Positions 50,931 through 58,274 of a stretch of DNA of 64,000 nt are shown in pieces. The translations under genes and the position numbers were made by a program. The notes beneath the pieces were generated by a model, which was not told the DNA's origin, did not search any database, and saw only the letters and a program-made list of their open reading frames with translations. Location: assembly GCA_019038745.1 (NCBI GenBank), contig JAHOYV010000009.1:18972-82971 (forward strand), written 5' to 3'. Every line of letters begins with the position of its first letter. Position 1 is the first letter of the stretch. Source of the stretch: Gemmatimonadales bacterium (lineage in GTDB: Bacteria; Krumholzibacteriota; Krumholzibacteriia; LZORAL124-64-63).

Positions 50931-53021
50931 GTGGAAAAGATTACATTCACGTTGGATGGTCAAACGGTTTCCGTCGATCCGGGCACGACGATTCTAGAGG
51001 CTGCCGAGGCCCAGGGGAAGAAAATCCCCACCTTCTGTCACAGCACAAAACTCAAGCCCTTCGCCTCCTGCTTCGTCTGTGTGGTTGAAGTTGAAGGTCG
51101 TCCAAACCTGATTCCCTCCTGCTCCACCGTGGTGGGCAACGGCATGGTGATCAAGACTTCGACCGACCGGGTGCAGAAGGCACGCAAGACCTGCGTTGAT
51201 TTGCTGCTCTCCGACCATTACGGAGATTGTCTCGGTCCCTGCATGTCTTCCTGTCCGGCTGGAATCGACATCCCAGGCTTCATCAAGCACCTGGCCGAGG
51301 GTGAGCCCCGCAAGGCCCTGGAGCTGATCAAGAACAATATGCCCCTGCCCGGAATCCTGGGTCGGGTTTGCACGCGGCCTTGCGAGGAAGCCTGTCGGCG
51401 ACAGTTGGTGGAAAAGGAATTGGCGATCTGCCACCTGAAGCGTTATGCGGCGGACTACGTTTCCGAGTCGGGTGAGGAATACATGGCCGTGCCGGAGCCG
51501 AGTACGGGTAAGAAGGTAGCCATTGTGGGGGCCGGTCCTTCCGGCCTGACGGCGGCCTACTACCTGCAGTTGCTGGGTCATCAGTGTACGGTCTACGACG
51601 CGCACGAAGCTCCCGGAGGAATGGTTCGTTACGGTATCCCCAGCTTCCGTCTGCCCCGCGATGTGATTGATCGCGAGGCTGCGGTTGTCGGAAAATTGGG
51701 CGCCGAATTCAATTACAACACCAGTCTGGGCAAGGACGTTTCCCTGGACGAGCTGCGAAAAGGCAGCGATGCCGTTTATCTGGCGCTGGGAGCCCAGAAG
51801 GCGTCGATGATGCGCGTGGAGGGTGAGGATGTAGAGGGCGTGTTGCCGGGAATCGGTTTCCTGGGCGCGGTCTCCCACGATGAGAACCTAAAGATCGGAG
51901 CTCGGGTAATGGTCGTGGGCGGCGGTAACACCGCCATCGACGCTGCTCGTACCGCCCTACGCCTCGGTTCCGAGGATGTGACCATTTTGTACCGGCGCAC
52001 CCGTAAGGAAATGCCGGCCTGGGAAGAGGAAGTCGATGCTGCCGAGGACGAGGGCGTGAAGCTCGACTTGTTGGCTGCTCCTGTCAAAATCGAGAGGAAT
52101 GCCGACGGTTCCCTGAATGTGACCTGCATCAAGATGGAGTTGGGCGAACCCGATGATTCGGGTCGCCGTCGTCCCGTGGCCCAGGAAGGTTCAGAACACG
52201 TTCGCGTGATGGACAACGTCATTGCGGCGATCGGCCAGGGCGTGGATGCCACCATGGCCGACGGAGTGACCCTTGAGCGTTGGGGCAACATCGAAGCCGA
52301 TTCCCACACCATGCGCACCAACGTGCCCGAGGTCTTCGCCGGCGGAGATTGCGTAACCGGCGCGGATATCGCCGTGACGGCCGTAGGCGCAGGCCGCAGG
52401 GCCGCAATTGCGATCGACCAGTTCATAATGGGCCAGGATGTCGTCGGAGACGCCAAGCCCTACGAACATTCGATGGGTTCCCTCGAGGTGATTCCGCAGG
52501 CCGTGTTCGCCAAGTTCAACAACACGGATCGTATTCCGATGCCGCATTTGGATCCTGCTCCGCGAAGCAAAATCTTCAACGAGGTAGAGGCCGGTTTCGA
52601 TGCCGAGGCGGTTCAGGCCGAAGCCCAGCGCTGCATGGAGTGTGGTTGCCGTGATGCGCACGAATGTCGCCTGCGCGGTTACGCCACCGACTTCGATTCT
52701 GATCCTGTAACCTACGCCGGTGCCTGCCGGGAGTTCGAGTTGGACGAGTCACACGATTCAATCGTGTACGAATCCCACAAGTGCATCCAGTGCGGGACCT
52801 GCGTGCGGATCACCGAGGAAATCATCGGTTCACACGCAATGGGCTTCGTCGGCCGCGGTTTCACCGCTAGGGTCAAGCCGGCCCTGGACGTGGCCATGGC
52901 TTTGGTCGGGAACGATGGATTGGAGCAGATCGTGGAGAACTGCCCCGTCGGCGCCCTGACCCTGAAGACCGATAGTGTTGCCACCCTCAGTCCGGTATTC
53001 AAGCGACCGGAAGTAGGCTGA
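50931..53021 (+). CDS. NuoG-N-terminal/GltD-like FAD subunit, probable StnC of an Sporomusa-type Nfn transhydrogenase
   Basis: Domains in order: a 2Fe-2S ferredoxin (CHSTKLKPFASCFVC... SC), a His/Cys cluster region (HYGDCLGPCMSSCPAG), an NfnB/GltD module with Cys motifs (GRVCTRPCEEACRR), an FAD site VGAGPSGLTAAYYL, an NADP site VVGGGNTAIDAA with RRTRKEMPAWEEEV, and a C-terminal cluster region (CMECGCRDAHEC, then CIQCGTCV...NCPVGAL). Together with the two upstream genes this matches StnABC, which couples NADPH, NADH and ferredoxin. There is no H-cluster, so it is not a hydrogenase. GTG start with AGAAGGG upstream; 696 residues. Confidence 0.88.
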   Translation: MEKITFTLDGQTVSVDPGTTILEAAEAQGKKIPTFCHSTKLKPFASCFVCVVEVEGRPNLIPSCSTVVGNGMVIKTSTDRVQKARKTCVDLLLSDHYGDCLGPCMSSCPAGIDIPGFIKHLAEGEPRKALELIKNNMPLPGILGRVCTRPCEEACRRQLVEKELAICHLKRYAADYVSESGEEYMAVPEPSTGKKVAIVGAGPSGLTAAYYLQLLGHQCTVYDAHEAPGGMVRYGIPSFRLPRDVIDREAAVVGKLGAEFNYNTSLGKDVSLDELRKGSDAVYLALGAQKASMMRVEGEDVEGVLPGIGFLGAVSHDENLKIGARVMVVGGGNTAIDAARTALRLGSEDVTILYRRTRKEMPAWEEEVDAAEDEGVKLDLLAAPVKIERNADGSLNVTCIKMELGEPDDSGRRRPVAQEGSEHVRVMDNVIAAIGQGVDATMADGVTLERWGNIEADSHTMRTNVPEVFAGGDCVTGADIAVTAVGAGRRAAIAIDQFIMGQDVVGDAKPYEHSMGSLEVIPQAVFAKFNNTDRIPMPHLDPAPRSKIFNEVEAGFDAEAVQAEAQRCMECGCRDAHECRLRGYATDFDSDPVTYAGACREFELDESHDSIVYESHKCIQCGTCVRITEEIIGSHAMGFVGRGFTARVKPALDVAMALVGNDGLEQIVENCPVGALTLKTDSVATLSPVFKRPEVG

Positions 53022-53042
53022 CCGGAAGTCGGTTGATCACAA

Positions 53043-53074
53043 AGGGCCGGTCTGCATCATTGCGGACCGGCCCT
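53043..53074. terminator. bidirectional terminator between convergent genes
   Basis: AGGGCCGGTCTGCA and TGCGGACCGGCCCT pair over 14 bases (one G-T pair) around a TCAT loop, just after the transhydrogenase operon. T-rich sequence follows weakly on the plus strand and TTGTGATC on the minus, so it can serve both convergent genes. Confidence 0.8.
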
Positions 53075-53095
53075 ATCTTCTTATGGATCAGCGAA

Positions 53096-55066
53096 TTACA
53101 AGGCAACCAGGTTTCCCTCCCCGTCGTCCAACACACCCGCGCCGTCCGGTCCGAATGTGATCTCATAGGTCACGGTGAGGCCGAACTGCGTGAAGGTGAT
53201 GGTGCCGGTGCCGCTGCCGTCCGGAGCGAACCACAAATCGCCGGTCACGCTGGGGTTGCCCTCGGCCTGGGAGTCGGTAGCCGAGAAAACCAGGTGTGAG
53301 GAACCGCCCTCCAGCTGCTCCAGGGTGAAGTCGCCGCTGGCCCCGTCGTTACGTGACCAGACGCCGGTGATGCTGTCGCCATCGATTACCGAGATCGTGA
53401 AGTCCTCACGCAAGTCGCCGCGAACCTTGTAGCCGGTGATCGTGAATTCCGTTTCATCCCCGCTGGCGGCGAAGGATGTCGAATCGGCGTGGGCATCCTG
53501 CCACACGAATACATCGGTGGCCGTAATGCCGGTTTCCAGGCTCTGGCCGGACTGGTGTCGGGAGACAGGATCGTTGCCGGCTGGGAAGACGGTCGCGATG
53601 GAGTACTCACCGGTGCTCTCGTTGAAGGTCCCTGTTACCTGGGTGCCGTCCAACCGATTCTCGGTGATTGTCGCGTTGCCTGAACCATCCCAGGTGATCG
53701 TCCGTTCGAAGCTGGAACCATCCCGCAATTCCCTCAACTCGTGCAGGGTCCCGGAGCCGTCGCAGTCGATATCGGCTTCGCGCTGCAGATGGACCAGCCA
53801 CCAGGCTGCGGGATACCACACATCCTGCTCGGCCAGGCCGCCGCAGGGCTCCTCGCCGGGCGCGACCGGTTCACTGGGCAGGATGTGAACGTAGTTGCGA
53901 GGCTGACCGCCGTCGCTGGCGATGCCGTCGAAAACAGTGCCCCTGCTCATCTCCACCAGCAGGTCATCACTCTCGTCATCCAGGTCGCCCATTACGGCCA
54001 CCATAGTGTCGCTGATGCTTTCGAGCCAATTGTCGGTAGGTGCAGCAGTCAGGAAACCGAGCGCACGCACCTGGTCGGCGTCCTGGATGGGCCCGTCGTC
54101 TGACGCGGCCAACTGGGCCGTATATTCTGCATCGTTGCGCCAGTGCACAGTCACTTCAAAGGAGTAGATCGTCTCATCGCCATCAGTGCGAAAATCACCC
54201 GTATCCATGATGATGTCGGTCTCATTCCATGCCTGCAAGATGTGCCAGCGTGGATTTTCCACACGGGAGTGGGCCAGGACCTGGACTCCGGCCTGCATGG
54301 GCCCTTCGCCGGAGACGGGAGCCAGGTGCCCGTAAGCGATTTCGCCACCGGTCATTTCCACTTCGTGGGTGGCGCTGTGGTACAGGTCGTCGGTGTCGTC
54401 TTCAAGGGTACCGTTCGTGTCCATCACGATTTCCTGCTCGAAGCGCACGGGTTTGCCGAATGTCGGCGGGTATTCCCTCTGTACTACGAACCGCACCAAG
54501 TCCGGCGCCGTCACGACGATAAGGGCGTTCAAACCACTGCTGTCTGGTGCGGCGAAATGCTCGACGAAGAGGGTGTCCCCATCAGCAATTTCGCTCGTCT
54601 CGGATTTTTCCATGGCGATGGCCAGCTGACGGGGCCGATCATCGGCGGTGGCCAGTTTAACGGAAGTGGACTTCAGGTTGTCGATCCGGCGCATCGCCGC
54701 GGCCAGGGCCGCGCCCTGATCGGGGAAGCTCATCCCTTCACCGGTCCAGCCTTCAAAGTCGGGGTCCTGGTAAAGTCCCACGTCGGAGGCCAGGCTGTTC
54801 AAAGGATTTTCAAAGAGGTCGAGTTGTCTCAAATTTTCTTCGACCGCCGCAACGGTTTGGGTCGGTTGAGACAGGGATGCGGCTACCGTGGCCTGGGGCT
54901 CATCTACGTCGATTTCGGTCGGATCATCTTCAGAACATCCACCCAATCCGACCATCAAGCCTATCAGGGCCAGTAGAATGAGTGGCAACCCCAAAGTCTT
55001 CTTTGCGAAGCTATTTGTAGAACTATTGGTGAAGCAATTGGCGAGAAATGCAGGAGTAAGCATCAT
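53096..55066 (-). CDS. large secreted lipoprotein of unknown function
   Basis: A lipoprotein signal ends VGLGGC (C44). About 610 acidic residues follow, with many glycine- and aspartate-rich beta strands; the C-terminus has regular short strands (GSGTGTITFTQFGLTVTYEI). No domain is recognised. There is no NPFNP tail; anchoring should be by lipid. GGAGG precedes a double ATG (55066 and 55063); the spacing favours the second. A strong hairpin lies upstream, between it and the permease gene. A stalk-like or assembly role is possible but not shown. Confidence 0.75.
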   Translation of the reverse strand: MMLTPAFLANCFTNSSTNSFAKKTLGLPLILLALIGLMVGLGGCSEDDPTEIDVDEPQATVAASLSQPTQTVAAVEENLRQLDLFENPLNSLASDVGLYQDPDFEGWTGEGMSFPDQGAALAAAMRRIDNLKSTSVKLATADDRPRQLAIAMEKSETSEIADGDTLFVEHFAAPDSSGLNALIVVTAPDLVRFVVQREYPPTFGKPVRFEQEIVMDTNGTLEDDTDDLYHSATHEVEMTGGEIAYGHLAPVSGEGPMQAGVQVLAHSRVENPRWHILQAWNETDIIMDTGDFRTDGDETIYSFEVTVHWRNDAEYTAQLAASDDGPIQDADQVRALGFLTAAPTDNWLESISDTMVAVMGDLDDESDDLLVEMSRGTVFDGIASDGGQPRNYVHILPSEPVAPGEEPCGGLAEQDVWYPAAWWLVHLQREADIDCDGSGTLHELRELRDGSSFERTITWDGSGNATITENRLDGTQVTGTFNESTGEYSIATVFPAGNDPVSRHQSGQSLETGITATDVFVWQDAHADSTSFAASGDETEFTITGYKVRGDLREDFTISVIDGDSITGVWSRNDGASGDFTLEQLEGGSSHLVFSATDSQAEGNPSVTGDLWFAPDGSGTGTITFTQFGLTVTYEITFGPDGAGVLDDGEGNLVAL

Positions 55067-55165
55067 TTTCCTCCGGTTTTGGTGATTTACAGAGCCTTTA
55101 CTGCAAAGCTCGTGCCGGAAGAAGGTGTTGAAATAGCTGTGCGGGACGTCCCTAGCGTCTATACT

Positions 55166-55200
55166 CCGGAAATTCTTCCCCCGGGGGAAGAACTTTCCGG
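55166..55200. repeat. 35-bp near-perfect inverted repeat
   Basis: The left arm begins CCGGAAATTCTTCCCCC and the right ends GGGGGAAGAACTTTCCGG, pairing over the whole length apart from one bulged base, with no spacer. It lies between the permease stop and the lipoprotein gene. With no T-run after it, it may be an operator, an RNA processing site or a weak terminator. Confidence 0.8.
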
Positions 55201-55241
55201 CAAATTCGACAACGGTTCGTGCAATGGAGATTAACAAGAAC

Positions 55242-56174
55242 TCAAACGGCAGAATCCCGCGGCCCTGATTCCCGCTGAGCCAGGAACACACCGGCCAACA
55301 TCAATGCGCAGCCGATCATCGCGCGCGGAGTCAGGCCTTCATTCAAAATCAACCAACCGCCGATCACCGCATATACTGCTTCGAAGCTCAAGATGATCGC
55401 CGCGTGGGCCGGTTGGGCGTGTCGCTGGCCAACCAGTTGCAGGGTGTAGGCCACGCCCACGGAGAGGATTCCCGCGTAGAGGATCGGCACCGCCGCGGCC
55501 CGGATCGCCGGCCACTGGAAACTCTCGAAGATGAGCGCGCCCAGCAGGCTGAGCAGGGAGCAAACGATGAACTGACTCACCGCCAGTCGGATGGGGTCGA
55601 TTCGCCCCGAAAGTTTTCCCACGGCCAATACATGCGAGGCCCAGAACAGCGCCCCGATCAGGACCAGGCCATCGCCCAGGTCTATGCTCATCCAGCCCCT
55701 GATGCTCAGCAGGTACAAGCCGATTGCGGCCAGAAGGGCGCCCCACCAGGTCCAGCGTCCGGTACCTTGGCCGGTCAACAGGCCGAGGATGGGCACGAAG
55801 ACAACGTACAAGCTGGTAATGAAACCGGCTTTGCCCGCGGTCGTGTAGACGACGCCGAATTGCTGAAAGGTGGAACCGCCGAAGATCAGCAGGCCCGTCA
55901 GTAATCCGGCGCGAAGGCAGAAGGCCCGGCTCGGTTGTTTGTTCGGGGCCTTGCCGGTTGCCGAATTTTCGTTCAAATCCCCCACAATCCGCTGTTTGCG
56001 CAGGTTGTAAATCAGCAGCGGAGTCAGGGCCAGGGCACCCAGGCCGAATCGAATCCCGTTGAAGGTCAGCGGACCGAGGTGCCGCATTCCCACACGCTGA
56101 GCCACAAAGGCGAATCCCCAGATTGCTGCGGCCAGCATCAGTACGAGATTGGCGTTGCGGCGGGCTGAATCCAT
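55242..56174 (-). CDS. EamA/DMT-family transporter
   Basis: Ten hydrophobic helices arranged as two EamA repeats fill the 310 residues: the first repeat begins LVLMLAAAIWGFAFVAQRVG, and the second contains LVLIGALFWASHVLAVGKL with a final GWLILNEGLTPRAMIGCALML. Such permeases move small metabolites, often outward; the substrate is not predictable. It is transcribed away from the GH20 gene and shares that upstream region. Confidence 0.88.
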   Translation of the reverse strand: MDSARRNANLVLMLAAAIWGFAFVAQRVGMRHLGPLTFNGIRFGLGALALTPLLIYNLRKQRIVGDLNENSATGKAPNKQPSRAFCLRAGLLTGLLIFGGSTFQQFGVVYTTAGKAGFITSLYVVFVPILGLLTGQGTGRWTWWGALLAAIGLYLLSIRGWMSIDLGDGLVLIGALFWASHVLAVGKLSGRIDPIRLAVSQFIVCSLLSLLGALIFESFQWPAIRAAAVPILYAGILSVGVAYTLQLVGQRHAQPAHAAIILSFEAVYAVIGGWLILNEGLTPRAMIGCALMLAGVFLAQRESGPRDSAV

Positions 56175-56272
56175 ATTCGGTTTCCGGGTTGTTGGAGAAC
56201 GGGCTGCCGATGGTGTACAGTGCAGCGTGATCGAGCCGGAGTTCCAACAATTCTAGCCCGGGACAACCCCCA

Positions 56273-57682
56273 ATGCCAAAGGGAAAGGATGAACATTTGA
56301 AGAAGATGGATGCCGCGAGGTTGCCCGTCGTGCCGTTCCCGCGCTCCTGGCGACAGGGAGAGGGTTTCGTGGCCGCTGAAAAAGCCAAGGGAATGGCGCC
56401 GGAGATCAGGCAAGAGCCGGGTGGCCCCGCTGGGGAAGACTATCGACTGGAGATTTCTCCGGATGCGGTGGTGGTGACGGCGGCCGATTCCACCGGAGCC
56501 TTTCACGGTCGCCTGACTTGGCGGCAGCTTCAGGCGGCTGCGGCATCAGGCCTGGATATTCCTTGCGGCGTGATCGAAGACGGCCCGGCTTATTCGTGGC
56601 GGGGAATGCTCCTGGACTGCGGACGGCACTTCATGGATGTGGCGTTCATCAAGCGCGTGATCGACCTGTTGGCCATTCACAAATTCAATGTTCTGCACTG
56701 GCACCTGACCGAGGATCAGGGTTGGCGGCTGGAGGTTCCGGGTCTTCCTCGGCTGACTGAAATCGCAGCCTGGCGGGCAGGAAACAGTGAGGGTCCGGAC
56801 ACATCGCCCTACGGCGGTTACTACACAACCGCCGACGTGCGCGAAATCCTGGCCCACGCCGCCGAAAACCATATCACGGTAGTGCCCGAGATCGAGATGC
56901 CCGGCCATTGTGTTGCCGCGCTGGCCGCGTACCCCGAGTTGTCCTGCACCGGCGGACCCTTTGAAGTAGAGACCGAATGGGGAATTTTCCCGGATATATA
57001 CTGCGCCGGCAACCAGGAGACATTCGCTTTCCTGGAGAAGGTGTTGGCCCACGTCATGGACTTGTTTCCCTCCCGATACATTCATATCGGCGGGGACGAG
57101 GCTCCGAAGGACCGGTGGCGAAAGTGCTCTCGTTGCCAGGGGAGAATCACCGCCGAAGGTCTGGCCGACGAGGAGGCCCTTCAGAGCTGGTTCATTCAGC
57201 GAATCGGGAAATTTCTGGCGGCCCACGGTCGCCGAATGATCGGCTGGGATGAGATTCTGGAAGGCGGCCTGGCTCCCGGGGCCACGGTGCAGTCCTGGCG
57301 CGGTTTTGAAGGGGCGACAACGGCTGTACAGGCTGGTCACGACGCCATCGTCTCGCCCACCTCACACTGTTACTTCGATTACCCCATGGACAAGCTGGAT
57401 CTGAAGCAGGTCTATTCCTTCAACCCCGTACCGCCGGGATTGACGGAACCGGAACAGCGGCGCATCCTGGGTGGCGAGCTGAATCTATGGACCGAGCGCA
57501 TACCGCAGGATCGGGTGGACTTCATGCTCTTTCCTCGTCTGTGCGCAATGGCCGAGTGTTTATGGACCGGCCCCGAGCGACCGGGCTTCGAGAACTTCAG
57601 CGAGCGTCTCGAGGGCCATCTGAATCGATTGTCAAAGGACAAGGAATTGCAGATAAAACCCGGTCCGGTTGGCAATTCTTGA
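56273..57682 (+). CDS. GH20 beta-N-acetylhexosaminidase
   Basis: A short GH20b-like domain is followed by the catalytic barrel: YSWRGMLLDCGRHFMDV, FNVLHWHLTEDQGWRLEV, EIEMPGHCVAALAAYPEL, and the catalytic pair D275-E276 in HIGGDEAPKDRW, which act with substrate assistance. WDEILEGGLAPGATVQSWRG and LGGELNLWTE complete the site. No signal peptide is visible, which is unusual for this mostly exported family and suggests a cytoplasmic enzyme, perhaps for imported or recycled chitooligosaccharides or peptidoglycan fragments. ATG 56273 has no ribosome site; a TTG at 56297 after AAAGGA may be the true start. Confidence 0.92.
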   Translation: MPKGKDEHLKKMDAARLPVVPFPRSWRQGEGFVAAEKAKGMAPEIRQEPGGPAGEDYRLEISPDAVVVTAADSTGAFHGRLTWRQLQAAAASGLDIPCGVIEDGPAYSWRGMLLDCGRHFMDVAFIKRVIDLLAIHKFNVLHWHLTEDQGWRLEVPGLPRLTEIAAWRAGNSEGPDTSPYGGYYTTADVREILAHAAENHITVVPEIEMPGHCVAALAAYPELSCTGGPFEVETEWGIFPDIYCAGNQETFAFLEKVLAHVMDLFPSRYIHIGGDEAPKDRWRKCSRCQGRITAEGLADEEALQSWFIQRIGKFLAAHGRRMIGWDEILEGGLAPGATVQSWRGFEGATTAVQAGHDAIVSPTSHCYFDYPMDKLDLKQVYSFNPVPPGLTEPEQRRILGGELNLWTERIPQDRVDFMLFPRLCAMAECLWTGPERPGFENFSERLEGHLNRLSKDKELQIKPGPVGNS

Positions 57683-57758
57683 CCTCTTTGTCTATTTTAG
57701 GCCGAGAGAGTTTTGGCCACCCGACCGGCCAGTGCCCACACCAACTTTTGGAGAGATC

Positions 57759-58001
57759 ATGCACGACGGATGCACAGGCCCAAGTACCGACGGCAAAGCT
57801 GTCGCCGACAAGGTTCGAATGATGGGTTTCAGCCGCATGCCCATGCCCGCGCCCCTGGACCTCACCTGCGCCAATTGCGAAAAAGTATTCCAGATGACCC
57901 ACTTCGAAACGGCCTGTCCCGAGTGCGATATGGTCTACGCGGTGACTCCTTGTCACGCGGGGGACCCGAGCGGTATCAAGGCGGCTGGGATCGGGTACTG
58001 A
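57759..58001 (+). CDS. small zinc-ribbon-like protein
   Basis: The 80-residue protein has two paired cysteine motifs, LTCANCEKVFQM and TACPECDMVYAVTPC, like a zinc ribbon, and ends HAGDPSGIKAAGIGY. Small proteins of this layout occur widely in anaerobic and Deltaproteobacteria-like genomes with no known role. GGAGAG precedes the ATG at 57759; the frame is open thirty codons upstream but that part is not needed. It lies 76 bases after the GH20 gene and may be cotranscribed. Confidence 0.8.
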   Translation: MHDGCTGPSTDGKAVADKVRMMGFSRMPMPAPLDLTCANCEKVFQMTHFETACPECDMVYAVTPCHAGDPSGIKAAGIGY

Positions 58002-58165
58002 GCCGGCTCTGGGCCATCCACCGGAGTCAAGTAAACCCATCTCGCGCACTAACTTATAAAAAATACAACGAAATAACAAAAAAGAATCACAAACTAAAAT
58101 TTGAATATCACAGAAAAAATAATCGTGTAAAGCTCGGCAAGTCCTTCTAGTTTATCAAATAACAG

Positions 58166-58194
58166 TAGACTAACCATCGAAAATCCAGTACAAT
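58166..58194 (+). promoter_or_regulatory. candidate sigma-70 promoter of the protease gene
   Basis: TAGACT at 58166 and TACAAT at 58189 are 17 bases apart. They lie in an AT-rich gap 80 bases before the protease gene. The sequence after the -10 resembles that after the TACAAT at 32725. Confidence 0.5.
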
Positions 58195-58274
58195 TAGAGG
58201 TTCGAAATACCAACCGGAGCTCATCTTCAAAAAGTTCCGGAATCAGGCCCAGAAAATTCCAGCAAAGGATTCCC

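Noticed and set aside
49998..50963. 321-residue minus-strand frame opposite the NuoF-like gene
   Set aside because: Antisense shadow produced by codon bias; composition is rich in Gly, Ala, Asp, His with no motif.
48653..53021. Multimeric [FeFe] hydrogenase (HndABCD) operon
   Set aside because: The NuoE- and NuoF-like genes fit, but the third gene is GltD-like and no protein with H-cluster motifs (TSCCP, MPCxxKxxE) is present.
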